NCBI GenBank assembly: GCA_964247725.1
Contig: CAXTVM010000009.1
Span: 1 to 64,000 of the forward strand
Length of the DNA: 64,000 nucleotides
Direction: 5' to 3'
Origin: Lichenicola sp964247725
GTDB taxonomy: Bacteria > Pseudomonadota > Alphaproteobacteria > Acetobacterales > Acetobacteraceae
Below are positions 38,630 to 49,394 of the stretch, piece by piece. The notes beneath the pieces were generated by a model. It saw only the letters and a list, made by a program, of their open reading frames with translations, ran no database searches and had not been told where the DNA came from. A program made the translations under genes and the position numbers. How positions within the stretch are numbered: the stretch's first letter is position 1; every line of letters starts with the position of its first letter.

Positions 38630-39861
38630 GGACTTATATTATTATTGGACAGGCGCGCCAGGCAATCGGCCCGGCTGGCGACGCAGCCGCCATCCCGCCA
38701 CCACGCCTCCACCCGGCGCAGCGCCTCCCCCACCGAGGGCCCCGGGACCAGCCCGGCGGCCACCGCATCCCGCCCGGCGAGCGGGAACACCGGCCGCGGC
38801 ATCCCCAGCAGGCGCTCGCGCAGCGTCCGCCACGCCGCGGGCTCCGCCTGCCCGGGCGACGCCGCCTCGGCGAGCAGGCTCCGCGCCACCAGCAGCTTGG
38901 CCGGATCGTCCGCCAGGCCGCGCCGCAGCGCGTCGTCGTCCAGCTCCGGCGACGGCGCCGGGCCCTGCCGCAGCGCCGCCAGCCGGGCAGCCTCGGCATT
39001 CGACAGCCGCAGCCGCGACGCCAGTCGCCGCGACGGCGCGCAGGCCGCGGCAGCCAGCCGCAGCACCGGGTCCGGCGGCGCCTCCGACCGCACCAGCCGC
39101 TGCAGCCGGGGGGCATCGGTGCCGCCTGGCAGCAGCCGGTCGAGCACGCCCAGCGCGTGCATCAGGCGCAGCGACGCGGTCGGGTCCGGCACCTCGAGCA
39201 GCCGCCGCAGCTCCGACCACACCCGCTCGGCCGACAACCGGTCGAGGCAGGCCACCGCCGCGCCGATCGCCCGCGCCGCGTCGCCGTCCGGTTCGCCGCG
39301 TCCGTAGCGCGCCTGGAAGCGGAAGAAGCGCAGGATGCGCAGACCGTCCTCGGCGATCCGCGCCGCCGGGTCGCCGACGAAGCGGACCCGGCCCGCCGCC
39401 AGGTCGCCGGTCCCGCCGTGGTAGTCGTGCAGCCGCAGGGCGCGGTCCAGCGACATCGCGTTGATGGTGAAGTCGCGCCGCGCTGCGTCCTCCCGCCAGT
39501 CGTCGGTCCAGGCCACGACGGCGTGACGGCCGTCGGTCTCGACGTCGCGCCGCAGCGTGGTGATCTCGACCGGCACGCCGCCCATGACCGCGGTGACGGT
39601 GCCGTGCGCGAGGCCGGTCGGCACGGTGCGGATGCCGGCGCCGGCCAGCACGGCCATCACCCGCTCCGGCGGCTCCGGCGTCGCCAGGTCGAGGTCGGCG
39701 GTCGGGCGATCGGCCAGCAGGTCCCGGACCACGCCGCCGACCAGACGGGCCCGCGGCAGCACGTCCCAGAGCGCGTCGAGCGCCGGGCGGCCGTCCAGCC
39801 GCGCCAGCGCCGCGACCGCGTGCGCGGGGAGCTCGGACCGGGCCGGACCTTCAGCCGGGAT
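38626..39861 (-). CDS. CCA tRNA nucleotidyltransferase / poly(A) polymerase family protein, about 411 aa
   Basis: Adds or repairs the 3' CCA end of tRNAs. The class II nucleotidyltransferase core is ARLVGGVVRDLLADRPTADL followed by DLAT, with the metal-binding D-x-D, then WREDAARRDFTINAMSLD and FVGDPAARIAEDGLRILRFF, the RRD and EDxxR motifs that read ATP and CTP. A helical C-terminal domain follows. The start is unclear: no ATG, GTG or TTG lies close after the DUF1285 stop. The coordinate given is an ATC at the DUF1285 end; an in-frame start at 39984 would overlap DUF1285 by over 130 bp; a GTG further in would remove part of the core. Confidence 0.88.
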   Translation of the reverse strand: MPAEGPARSELPAHAVAALARLDGRPALDALWDVLPRARLVGGVVRDLLADRPTADLDLATPEPPERVMAVLAGAGIRTVPTGLAHGTVTAVMGGVPVEITTLRRDVETDGRHAVVAWTDDWREDAARRDFTINAMSLDRALRLHDYHGGTGDLAAGRVRFVGDPAARIAEDGLRILRFFRFQARYGRGEPDGDAARAIGAAVACLDRLSAERVWSELRRLLEVPDPTASLRLMHALGVLDRLLPGGTDAPRLQRLVRSEAPPDPVLRLAAAACAPSRRLASRLRLSNAEAARLAALRQGPAPSPELDDDALRRGLADDPAKLLVARSLLAEAASPGQAEPAAWRTLRERLLGMPRPVFPLAGRDAVAAGLVPGPSVGEALRRVEAWWRDGGCVASRADCLARLSNNNISP

Positions 39862-40585
39862 GGAAGGCGGCCGGTTCGAGCGGGCCGATCGGGAAGAAGC
39901 GGTTGCGGCTCCACACGCCCAGGCACGGCACGCCGTGGCGCGCGCCCTCGACCGCCAGCGCCACCAGCTCGTAATAGACCGCACGCGACACCCGCGCCTG
40001 GATCGGCAGCGCGCCGTCGCCCGGCCGCACCGTGAGGTAGGGGATCGCGGCGCAGTCGCCGCCGCTGCGCGCGCAGTCCCAGTCGACCTCCAGCGGGTGG
40101 TCCGGGCCGGCGCAGACGATCTCGTCGACGTTGGTGCGGAACGACAGCACCTGGTCGCGGCCGGTGCCGCTCCAATCGAGCTCGACGGCGACGAACGGCA
40201 CGTCCTCGACCTCGATCTCGCCGCGCTCGGCCGGCGTCTCCAGCCGGTAGCGGCCGGCGGCGTCGCGCCGGATCACGCTGGCGAACAGGCATACCATGGG
40301 TTTTCGACGGATCGGCGTACCCTGGTAGAGCCAGCTGCCGTCGCGCTGGATCAGGAACGGCAGCATCCCGCAGTCCCGCGGCGCCGGACGGGCGGCGCCG
40401 TCGACGCCGGCGGATCTGGACGGGGCGAGGCCAAGCCCGATCGGCTCCGGCACGGCGGGACCGGGCTGCTGGACCCGCGACGACAGGGCGGCGGCGAAGG
40501 CGAAACGGTGCCCGGATGGGCGCTCGCCGCCGCGCCGGGCCTGGGACGCCACGGCGGCCGGGCTGGGGAAGCGATCGTGCTCCAC
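39851..40585 (-). CDS. DUF1285 domain-containing protein, 244 aa
   Basis: Conserved alphaproteobacterial protein of unknown function. The family is recognised by FLIQRDGSWLYQGTPIRRKP, MVCLFASVIRRDAAGRYRLE, TPAERGEIEVEDVPFVAVEL and LSFRTNVDEIVCAGPDHPLE. It is soluble, without a signal peptide. The GTG at 40585 has AAGGAT upstream; an ATG at 40621 lacks a ribosome binding site. It is divergent from the MoxR operon and co-directional with the CCA-type gene, the usual family context, suggesting a link with envelope or RNA homeostasis that is not defined. Confidence 0.88.
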   Translation of the reverse strand: MEHDRFPSPAAVASQARRGGERPSGHRFAFAAALSSRVQQPGPAVPEPIGLGLAPSRSAGVDGAARPAPRDCGMLPFLIQRDGSWLYQGTPIRRKPMVCLFASVIRRDAAGRYRLETPAERGEIEVEDVPFVAVELDWSGTGRDQVLSFRTNVDEIVCAGPDHPLEVDWDCARSGGDCAAIPYLTVRPGDGALPIQARVSRAVYYELVALAVEGARHGVPCLGVWSRNRFFPIGPLEPAAFHPG

Positions 40586-40713
40586 TAAGCAAATCCTTGT
40601 CCGATCCGGGTCGCCAATCATGGCACCGTGCCCGGTCACGGATATAGGAAGACCCCCCCGCTTGATGAAACCCCCGGACATGGCAGATTGGCCCGGTCGG
40701 CAAGCGAGGCGCG

Positions 40714-41750
<1,037 letters not shown>

Positions 41751-41754
<4 letters not shown>

Positions 41755-42728
41755 GGCTGCCCGCGTTCCTACGCCCCTCGCCCCGGCCCGGTTTCGCACC
41801 CGGTCCGGAACCGGCGCCGGGCCCGCGCCCCGGGCACCTCGGGCGCGCCGGCCGCATCGCGTCCCATGACCGGCTGCGGCTGCAAGCCGAGACGCTCGCC
41901 GCCCGGCTGCCGGCGCTGCTGGCCGAGGCCGACCGCGTCGCCAGCACGGTGGCTGCCGGTGTGCACGGCCGCAGGCGGGCCGGCAGCGGCGACAGCTTCT
42001 GGCAGTACCGCCAGCTGATGCCGGGCGAGTCCATCACCCGTATCGACTGGCGGCAGTCGGCGCGCACCAGCCGCGCCTTCGTGCGCGAGACCGAGTGGGA
42101 GGCGGCGCAGACCGTCTGCCTGTGGCGCGACGGCTCGCCGAGCATGGGCTGGCGCTCTGCGGACGGGCTGCCCACCAAGCGGGAGCGTGCCGAGCTGCTG
42201 CTGCTGGCGCTGGCCATGCTGCTGCTGCGCGGCGGCGAGCACGTCCGGCTGCTCGGCAGCGGCGTCGGGACCGCGCGCTACTCCGGCCGCCAGGCGGCCG
42301 AGCGCCTGGCCCGCCAGCTGCAGGCGGACGCCGCCCTCGACAGCCCGATGCCGATCCGGCCGGACCTGCCGCGGCACGCGCGGGTGGTGCTGATCGGCGA
42401 CTTCCTGGCGCCGGTGGAGGAGACCCGCACCGTCCTGGCCGGGCTCGCCGGCGTGCCGGTCTCGGTGCAGGTCGTGCAGCTGCTCGACCCGGCCGAGCTG
42501 GCGCTGCCCTATGCCGGCCGGGTGCGGTTCGAGGGCACGGAGGGCGAGCCGGCGCAGCTGGTGCCGCGCGCAGAGGACGTCCGCGACGCCTACGGAGCGG
42601 CCCTCGCGGCGCACCAGGCCGGGCTCGACGGGCTGTGCGCCGCCGGCGGCTTCGGGCTGCTGCGGCACCGCACCGACCACCCGCCGGCGACCGCGCTGCT
42701 GGCGCTGCACCAGGCGCTCGGCGCGTGA
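41751..42728 (+). CDS. DUF58 domain-containing protein, 325 aa
   Basis: Partner protein of MoxR ATPases. The DUF58 core is SITRIDWRQSARTSRAFVRE (about residues 86-105), followed by a vWA-like half (VCLWRDGSPSMGWRSADG, RVVLIGDFLAPVEETRTVLA). The N-terminus has a Pro/Gly-rich segment (PGFAPGPEPAPGPRPGH). The GTG start overlaps the MoxR stop (GTGA), and its own stop overlaps the next start in the same way. Role beyond binding MoxR and its substrates is not known. Confidence 0.92.
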
Positions 42729-45601
42729 CGCTGGTCCATCCGCTGCTGCTGGCCGGCCTGCTGGCGCTGCCGCTGCTGTGGTGGCTGCTGCGGGCGCTGC
42801 CGCCGGCGCCGCGGGTGCAGCGCTACCCGGCGATCCGGCTGCTGGAGGGGCTGCGGGCGCGCACCCGGGAGGCGAGGCGGGCGCCGCCCTGGCTGCTGCT
42901 GCTCCGCATCGCCGCAGCCGCGGCGCTGATCCTGGGCCTGGCGCAGCCGGTGCTGGTGCGGGACCGCGGCGGCGGCGGACACGGCACGCTGCTGCTGGTG
43001 CTGGACGACGGCTGGGCGGCGGCGCCGGACTGGCCGGCGCGGCTGCAGGCGGCCCGCGACGCGCTGGACCGGGCGGCGCGCGCCGGGCGGCCGGGCCGGC
43101 TGCTGCTGACGGCGGCGGACGCCGCCGGGGCCGCGCCGCATCCGACGCCGGCCCTGTCGCCCGGCCTGCTGCGCGACCGGCTCGAGGCCGCGGCGCCGAT
43201 GCCCTGGCCGGTCGACCGCGCCGGCGCCGCACGGGCGCTCGCCGCCGCCGGAGCGGGCGACGTCGGCAGCGTGGTCTACGTCTCGGACGGGCTGTCGGCG
43301 CCGGGCGACGCGGCGCTGGCCCGGGCACTCCGCGCCGCCGGCCCGGTGTCGGAACTGCGCGAGGGCCCGGGCGGCCTCGCGGTGCTGGAACCGCCGGCGC
43401 CGGGCTCAGGCCGCCTCACCGCCCGCATCGCGGCGGTGCCGCAGCCGACGGCGCGCCTGCTGTCGCTGCACGGCGAGACCGCGGCCGGCGCCGTCCTGGC
43501 GCGCATCGACGTGAGGCTGCCCGCCGGCGCCGCGGCGGCGGCGGCCGACCTCGTGCTGCCGTCGGAGCTGCGCAACCAGCTCGCCCGGCTGGTGCTCGAC
43601 GCGGTCCCCGGCCCCGGCGGCATCCGCCTGCTCGACGAGGCCGACCGCCGCCGGCCGGTCGGCCTGCTGGGGGGCGCCGGCGCCGACACGCCGCTGCTGG
43701 GCTCGCTGTTCTACCTTCGCCGGGCGCTGGCGCCGATCACCGAGCTGCGCGAGGGCTCGCTGGACCAGCTGCTGTCGCGCCAGCTCTCGGTGCTGATCGC
43801 GCCGGACGGGGCGCTGGAAAACCCGGCCGACCGCGCCCGGATCGCCGGCTGGGTCCGCCACGGCGGCACCCTGATCCGCTTCGCCGGCCCGCTGCTGGCG
43901 GCGCGGACCGCGGCACCGGCCCCGAACCTGGATGCGGACGCCGCCACCGGACAGCCGTCCGACGACGACCCCGACGCGGCACCCGCGGGCGGACCGGACG
44001 CGGCGCCCGGCGGCGGCGACCCGCTGCTGCCGGTGGCGCTGCTCGGCGGCACCCGCGAGCTCGGCGGCGCCATGTCCTGGAGCCGGCCGGAGCATCCGGC
44101 GGCGTTCCCGGCCGGCTCGCCGTTCGCCGGGCTCGCGGTGCCCGACGAGGTCACGGTGTCGCGTCAGGTGCTGGCGCGGCCGTCGACCGACCTCGGCGCC
44201 GGCAGCTGGGCGCGCCTGGCCGACGGCACGCCGCTGGTGACCCATGCCGCACTGGGCGACGGCCAGCTGGTGCTGTTCCACGTCACCAGCACCGCCGACT
44301 GGTCGAACCTGCCGCTGTCCGGGCTGTTCCCGTCCATGCTGGAACGCCTGGTGCAGCGCGCCGTCGGCCTGTCGAGCCCGGGCGACCGCACGGTGCTGTC
44401 GCCGGCCGAGACGCTGGGCGGCGACGGCGTGCTGGGGCCGCCGCCGCCGTCGGCGCAGGGGCTGGCGGCGGACGCGTTCGGCGGCACCCCGGCCTCGCCC
44501 GCGCATCCCGCCGGGCTGTACGGGCCGCCGGCCGGCCGGCGATCGCTCAACCTTGCCGACGCGCTGCCGCCGCTTGGCCCCGCCCCGGCGTTCGGAGCGC
44601 TGCGAAGCCTGGACGACCGGGTGCCGGACCGGCCGCTCGGGCCGGCGCTGCTGGCGGCGTCGCTGCTGCTGCTGGCGGTCGACCTCGTGGCGACGATGCT
44701 GGTGCGCGGCCAGCTCCGGCGCCGGCCGACCCGACTGCGGCCCGGCCTCGCGATGATGGGGCTGGGGCTGCTGGCCGGACTGACCTGTCTTGCCGTGCCC
44801 GCCGGCGCGGTCGAGGCCGCGGGTGGCGCGGCAGGTGCCGCGACGGTGCCGCCGCCGGCGCTGGAGACCCGCCTCGCCTACGTCGTGACCGGCGACGACG
44901 GCGTCGACGCCGCCTCGCGGCAGGGGCTGGAGGGGCTGTCCAGCTACGCCAACGCCCGCACCTCGGCGCAGCTCGGCCATCCGGACGGGGTGGTGCCGGG
45001 CCGCGACGACCTCGCCTTCTATCCGATGATCTACTGGCCGGTGACGCCGACCACGGTGCCGGCCAGGCCGGCGGCGGCCTGGACTGCGGCGCTGGCCAGC
45101 TACATGGGCCGTGGCGGCATCCTGCTGATCGACACCCAGGGCACCGACGGCGCCGCTGCCGCCCCCTCGCCCACCGGCACCGCCACCGAGGCCGGCTACA
45201 CCCCGGACGTGCCGGGCACCCGCGCGGCGCTGCGCCGCGCCACCGCCGGGCTCGACATCCCGTCGCTGCGCCCGGTCGACGCCCAGCACGTGCTGTCGCA
45301 CAGCTTCTACCTGCTGCACGCGTTTCCCGGCCGCTACGTCGGCACCCCGGTCTGGGTGGCGCGCGCCGACGACGGCGGCAACGACGGCGTGAGTCCGGTG
45401 ATCATCGGCGCCAACGACTGGGCCGCCGCCTGGGCGGTCGACGGGGCCGGCCAGACCCCCTACGCAGTGATCCCCGGCGGCGACGCCCAGCGCACGATCG
45501 CCTACCGGTTCGGGGTCAACGCGGTGATCTACGCGCTGACCGGCAACTACAAGACCGACCAGGTCCACGTGCCCGCCCTGCTGCAGCGGCTGGGCGAGTG
45601 A
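42725..45601 (+). CDS. BatA-like N-terminal / DUF4159 domain membrane protein, 958 aa
   Basis: Large membrane protein. The N-terminal BatA-type module has two helices (LLLAGLLALPLLWWLLRALP; LLLLRIAAAAALILGLAQPV) and a vWA-like region beginning HGTLLLVLDDGWAAAPDW. A middle helix lies near residues 638-660, and the C-terminal DUF4159 domain begins after PPALETRLAYVVTGDDGVDA and contains YMGRGGILLIDTQG. This layout is the standard third gene in alphaproteobacterial MoxR/DUF58 operons. It is translationally coupled on both sides by GTGA. Function in envelope maintenance is inferred from context only. Confidence 0.9.
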   Translation: MTLVHPLLLAGLLALPLLWWLLRALPPAPRVQRYPAIRLLEGLRARTREARRAPPWLLLLRIAAAAALILGLAQPVLVRDRGGGGHGTLLLVLDDGWAAAPDWPARLQAARDALDRAARAGRPGRLLLTAADAAGAAPHPTPALSPGLLRDRLEAAAPMPWPVDRAGAARALAAAGAGDVGSVVYVSDGLSAPGDAALARALRAAGPVSELREGPGGLAVLEPPAPGSGRLTARIAAVPQPTARLLSLHGETAAGAVLARIDVRLPAGAAAAAADLVLPSELRNQLARLVLDAVPGPGGIRLLDEADRRRPVGLLGGAGADTPLLGSLFYLRRALAPITELREGSLDQLLSRQLSVLIAPDGALENPADRARIAGWVRHGGTLIRFAGPLLAARTAAPAPNLDADAATGQPSDDDPDAAPAGGPDAAPGGGDPLLPVALLGGTRELGGAMSWSRPEHPAAFPAGSPFAGLAVPDEVTVSRQVLARPSTDLGAGSWARLADGTPLVTHAALGDGQLVLFHVTSTADWSNLPLSGLFPSMLERLVQRAVGLSSPGDRTVLSPAETLGGDGVLGPPPPSAQGLAADAFGGTPASPAHPAGLYGPPAGRRSLNLADALPPLGPAPAFGALRSLDDRVPDRPLGPALLAASLLLLAVDLVATMLVRGQLRRRPTRLRPGLAMMGLGLLAGLTCLAVPAGAVEAAGGAAGAATVPPPALETRLAYVVTGDDGVDAASRQGLEGLSSYANARTSAQLGHPDGVVPGRDDLAFYPMIYWPVTPTTVPARPAAAWTAALASYMGRGGILLIDTQGTDGAAAAPSPTGTATEAGYTPDVPGTRAALRRATAGLDIPSLRPVDAQHVLSHSFYLLHAFPGRYVGTPVWVARADDGGNDGVSPVIIGANDWAAAWAVDGAGQTPYAVIPGGDAQRTIAYRFGVNAVIYALTGNYKTDQVHVPALLQRLGE

Positions 45602-47877
45602 GCGCCGTGGCCCCATCGGACCTGGGCCCATCGCAGTTGGCCATGGCGCACCTGGCCAGCCTGCAGTTCCAGCCGCTGCTGCCGCCCTGGCTGCTGGGAA
45701 TGCTGGGGCTGCTGTGCGCCGCCGTCACGCTGCTGGCGCTGCTGCGGCGCACCGGCGGCGGCTGGTGGCGGGGCCTGGCCTTCGCGCTGCTGCTGCTGTG
45801 GCTGAGCGGGCCGATGCTGATGCGGCAGGACTGGCGCGAGCTGCCGCAGACGCTGCTGGTGGCGCTGGACCGCAGCGGCTCGATGCAGGTGGGCGAGCGG
45901 GCCGCGATCGCCGCCCGCGCCGCCGCCGCGATCGCCGCCGAGGCGCACCGCATCCCGGGGCTGGCGCTGCGCGTGGTCACGGTCGGCGCCGGCGGCGGCG
46001 GTCCGGGTGCCGCGGACACGGGTCCCGATACCGGCCCGGCCGGCATCGGCGCGCCGGCCGAGGCCGGGACCCCGCTGATCGGCGCCATCGAGCGCGGCGC
46101 CGCCGGCATCCCGGCCGGCGAGGGCGGTGGCCGCATCGCCGCCGTGGTCGCCATCACCGACGGCGAGGCGCACGACGTGCCGCCGCCGCCGGAGGGCCGG
46201 GCGCCGCCGCCGTTCCCGGCCGGCAACCCCGACACCCCGCTGCACGTGCTGATCCCGGCCCGGGCCGAGCAGACCGACCGCCGGCTACGCGTGCTGCAGG
46301 CGCCTCCGTTCGGCATCGTCGGCCAGAGCGCCACGCTGCGGGTGCAGGTGGACGATCTCGGCGTCGGCCCGGCCAGTGGCACCGGGACACCGGCCACCGC
46401 CACGCTGACGCTGAAGCGCGACGGCGACGCGCCGATCAGCCGCGAGGTCGCGGTCGGCCAGCCGCAGGACATCACCGTGCCGGTCTCGCGCCCCGGCCCG
46501 ATGTTGCTGGCGCTGCGGGCCTCGACGCTGCCGGGCGAGGTGTCGACGCTCAACAACGACGCCGTGGTCCAGGTCAACGGCGTGCGCGACCGGCTGCGGG
46601 TGCTTCTGGTGTCGGGGGCGCCCAACCAGGGGGAGCGGGTCTGGCGCCGGCTGCTGAAGGCGGACCCGTCAGTCGACCTGGTCCACTTCACCATCCTGCG
46701 GCCGCCCGACAAGGACGACACCACGCCCCTGAACGAGCTGGCCCTGATCGCCTTCCCGGTGCGCGAGCTGTTCCAGGAGAAGATCGACCAGTTCGACCTC
46801 ATCATCCTCGACGGCTTCGAGAACCGCGGCATCCTGCCGATGGCCTACCTGCGCAACATCGCCGACTTCGTGCGGGCCGGCGGCGGGCTGCTGGTCACCG
46901 CGGGACCGGAGTTCATCGGCCCCGGCTCGCTGCAGGACACCCCGCTCGGCGACGTCCTGCCCGAGCACGTGCCCGAGGAGGGCGGGCTGGTCGAGGGGCG
47001 CTACCAGCCGATGCCGACCGCACTCGGCCGGCGCCATCCGGTCACCGCCGACCTGCCCCAGATGCCGGCGGCCGGCGCAGGAACGGGGCCGGGCGACGGC
47101 GGCTGGGGCCCATGGTATCGGGCGCTGGCCGCAGACCCGGCGGCGGCGGCGGCGGGCGCGCAGGTGCTGATGACCGGCCCGGCGCAGGCGCCGCTGCTGG
47201 TGCTGGACCGGGTCGACCAGGGCCGCGTGGCGCTGCTGCTGTCGGACCAGATCTGGCTCTGGTCGCGCGGCGAGGGCGGCGGCGGGCCGCAGGCCGAGCT
47301 GCTGCGCCGGCTCGCGCACTGGCTGATGAAGGAGCCCGAGCTCGAGGAGGAGCAGCTGTCCGCCGTCCTCTCCGGCGGCCGCCTCACCGTGACCCGGCGC
47401 TCGGTCGCCAGCGCCGCCGCCGCCCGGGTCACCGTCGTCGCCCCCGACGGCGGCCGCTCGGCGCTCGACCTGCGGCCGCGCGGGGACGGCACCGCCGCAT
47501 CCGCCCGGCCCGCCGCCGGCAACGGGATCTGGGAGGTCACCGACGGCCGCCGGCACGCCTTCGCCGCCGCCCGGGCGGGCGACCCGCTGGAGCTGTCCGA
47601 CCTGCGCGCGACCGCCACCGTGCTGGCCGGGCTGGTGCGCCGGACCGGCGGCAGCGTCGATTGGCTGGGCGATCGTGCCGACCGCCTGGCGATCCCGGCG
47701 CTGCGGCTGGTGGGGCCCGGGCAGGCCGCCAGCGGACCGGGCTGGATCGGGCTGCGCCGGCACGGCGCCCACCTGGTGACCGGCCTCACCGCCACCACCC
47801 TGCTGCCGGCCTGGGCGGTGCTGCCGCTGTCGCTGCTGCTGCTGCTGCTCGCCTGGTGGCGCGAGGGGCGCGGCTGA
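45598..47877 (+). CDS. vWA/glutamine-amidotransferase-like membrane protein, 759 aa
   Basis: Last gene of the MoxR operon. Two N-terminal helices (WLLGMLGLLCAAVTLLALL; GLAFALLLLWLSGPMLM) are followed by a vWA-like segment with the metal-site start LVALDRSGSMQVGERAAI and a class I GATase-like fold (RLRVLLVSGAPNQGERVWRR, LIILDGFENRGILPMAYL) lacking an evident catalytic cysteine. A C-terminal helix closes it (LLPAWAVLPLSLLLLLLAWW). The start is a GTG at 45598 overlapping the previous stop; a GTG at 45607 or an ATG at 45643 are alternatives. Confidence 0.88.
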   Translation: MSAVAPSDLGPSQLAMAHLASLQFQPLLPPWLLGMLGLLCAAVTLLALLRRTGGGWWRGLAFALLLLWLSGPMLMRQDWRELPQTLLVALDRSGSMQVGERAAIAARAAAAIAAEAHRIPGLALRVVTVGAGGGGPGAADTGPDTGPAGIGAPAEAGTPLIGAIERGAAGIPAGEGGGRIAAVVAITDGEAHDVPPPPEGRAPPPFPAGNPDTPLHVLIPARAEQTDRRLRVLQAPPFGIVGQSATLRVQVDDLGVGPASGTGTPATATLTLKRDGDAPISREVAVGQPQDITVPVSRPGPMLLALRASTLPGEVSTLNNDAVVQVNGVRDRLRVLLVSGAPNQGERVWRRLLKADPSVDLVHFTILRPPDKDDTTPLNELALIAFPVRELFQEKIDQFDLIILDGFENRGILPMAYLRNIADFVRAGGGLLVTAGPEFIGPGSLQDTPLGDVLPEHVPEEGGLVEGRYQPMPTALGRRHPVTADLPQMPAAGAGTGPGDGGWGPWYRALAADPAAAAAGAQVLMTGPAQAPLLVLDRVDQGRVALLLSDQIWLWSRGEGGGGPQAELLRRLAHWLMKEPELEEEQLSAVLSGGRLTVTRRSVASAAAARVTVVAPDGGRSALDLRPRGDGTAASARPAAGNGIWEVTDGRRHAFAAARAGDPLELSDLRATATVLAGLVRRTGGSVDWLGDRADRLAIPALRLVGPGQAASGPGWIGLRRHGAHLVTGLTATTLLPAWAVLPLSLLLLLLAWWREGRG

Positions 47878-48027
47878 CCGGCCCCGCACGTCCGGATGTG
47901 ATGGCGGACCGGACGCCGGACCTTGCGCCGCCGGCGGCCGGGTGTTGCAGTGGAGTGTCGCGGTCCAGGAGAGCGTGCCTTCCAGCCACCCGCCCGTAGC
48001 CCCCGCCGGATCCAGCCCTATCCGATC

Positions 48028-48678
48028 ATGGTGCTGATCGGCCTGATCGGCCTGTGCCTGCTGGTGGCGCTGGCCGACATGGCGGTGACCGAGCCCGGCA
48101 TGCGCGACTGGTACCCGTCGCTGCGGCACCCGGTCGGCACGCCGCCGGGCTGGCTGTTCCCGGTGGTCTGGACGCCGATCTACGTCGTGATGGCGGTCGC
48201 CGCCTGGCGGATCTGGCGCTGGAACCCGCTCGACCGGCTGCGCGAGACCGGATCGGTCGCACCCGGTCGAGGCGCCCCGGGCCAGATGCCAAGGCAGATA
48301 CCGGGGCAGGCACCGGGGCACGCACCCGGGCAGATGCTGGAGCGGATGCTCCGGCGCGTATCGGCGCGGATGCCGGGACGGGGGCCAGGACGGGGGACGG
48401 GGCGGGCGCCGGCCGGCCTTGCGCTGCGGCGGCGCGGGCTGCAGCTCTGGGGCTGGCAGCTCTGCGCCAACGCGCTGTGGACGCCGTTCTTCTTCGGGCT
48501 GCACCGCCCGCTGGCCGCACTGGCCGTGCTGGCGGCGTTGGCACTGCTGGTCGGGCTGACGCTGCGCGATTTCCGCCGGCTCGACCGTCCGGCCGGCCTC
48601 ATGATGGCGCCCTACCTGGCCTGGGTGTGCTATGCGCTGTGGCTGAACGCCGGCATCGCCTGGCTCAACCCGGCCTGA
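48028..48678 (+). CDS. TspO/MBR family protein with a large loop insertion, 216 aa
   Basis: Five-helix tryptophan-rich sensory protein that binds porphyrins and related ligands. Conserved pieces are GWLFPVVWTPIYVVMAVAAW, LWGWQLCANALWTPFFFGLH and PYLAWVCYALWLNAGIAWLN. Normal length is about 150-165; here residues about 70-131, between helices 2 and 3, form an insertion rich in Gly, Pro, Gln, Met and Arg with a degenerate PGQ-x repeat (GAPGQMPRQIPGQAPGHAPG). The ATG at 48028 is preferred; a longer frame from 47923 adds only an Arg-rich leader. The insert lies in the loop, so the fold may tolerate it. Confidence 0.88.
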   Translation: MVLIGLIGLCLLVALADMAVTEPGMRDWYPSLRHPVGTPPGWLFPVVWTPIYVVMAVAAWRIWRWNPLDRLRETGSVAPGRGAPGQMPRQIPGQAPGHAPGQMLERMLRRVSARMPGRGPGRGTGRAPAGLALRRRGLQLWGWQLCANALWTPFFFGLHRPLAALAVLAALALLVGLTLRDFRRLDRPAGLMMAPYLAWVCYALWLNAGIAWLNPA

Positions 48679-48721
48679 CCCCAGCCCCCGGCACGCCACG
48701 ACCGACACCCAGGGACCAGAC

Positions 48722-49357
48722 ATGGATCTTCGACCCACGCTGCGGCTCGCCGCGACCGTCCTCCTGCTCGGCGCCGCCCCGTTGCTGGCGCTGGCCCCGC
48801 TGCACGCGGCGCTGGCACAGTCGAGCGGCGACCCGGACGCCGAGCGCGACGCCGCCGACGCCGCCCAGAAAGCGCAGGCCAAGGCGGACGCCAAGGCCGC
48901 GGCGCCGCCGGCGGCGATCCCCGGCGCCGTGACCGACGAGGCGACCGCGACGTCGGGCCACATCAGCGCCGACATGGAGCCGACCGCGGCGTTGTTCGAC
49001 GCCGTCAACCGCGGCGACATCACCTCCGCCAAGGAGGCGCTCGGCCGCGGCGCCGACCTCGGCGGCAAGAACGTGCTCGGCCAGAGCCCGCTCGACATGG
49101 CGATCGACCTCAACCGCAACGACATCACCTTCCTGCTGCTGTCGATGCGCAACAGCGAGCAGGGGCCGCCGGTCGCCAGCGTCGCCTCCGCCCAGCCTGT
49201 CGCGGACCACGTGGCGGGCGGGCGGGCGTCGCGGCCGGGGCGGTCGCGCAACACCCGGCTGGCCTCCGCCCGTCGGCCGGCGGGTACGGGCGAAGTGGCC
49301 GATGGCGGCGGCGCGCCGAAGCCCGACGTCGGCTTCCTGGGCTTCGGCGGCAGCTAG
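48722..49357 (+). CDS. Exported ankyrin-repeat protein, 211 aa
   Basis: A signal peptide (TLRLAATVLLLGAAPLLALA, then PLHAALAQS) leads to a charged Ala/Lys-rich linker and about two ankyrin-type repeats (ALFDAVNRGDITSAKEALGR, GADLGGKNVLGQSPLDMAID, LNRNDITFLLLSM). The C-terminal third is low-complexity and basic (GRASRPGRSRNTRLASARRP). Ankyrin units bind protein partners; no partner is indicated. It lies 43 bp after tspO and 37 bp before the EamA gene. Confidence 0.85.
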   Translation: MDLRPTLRLAATVLLLGAAPLLALAPLHAALAQSSGDPDAERDAADAAQKAQAKADAKAAAPPAAIPGAVTDEATATSGHISADMEPTAALFDAVNRGDITSAKEALGRGADLGGKNVLGQSPLDMAIDLNRNDITFLLLSMRNSEQGPPVASVASAQPVADHVAGGRASRPGRSRNTRLASARRPAGTGEVADGGGAPKPDVGFLGFGGS

Positions 49358-49394
49358 CCCGGAGACGATCCGGGGATAGCCAGGGCCCGACCGC

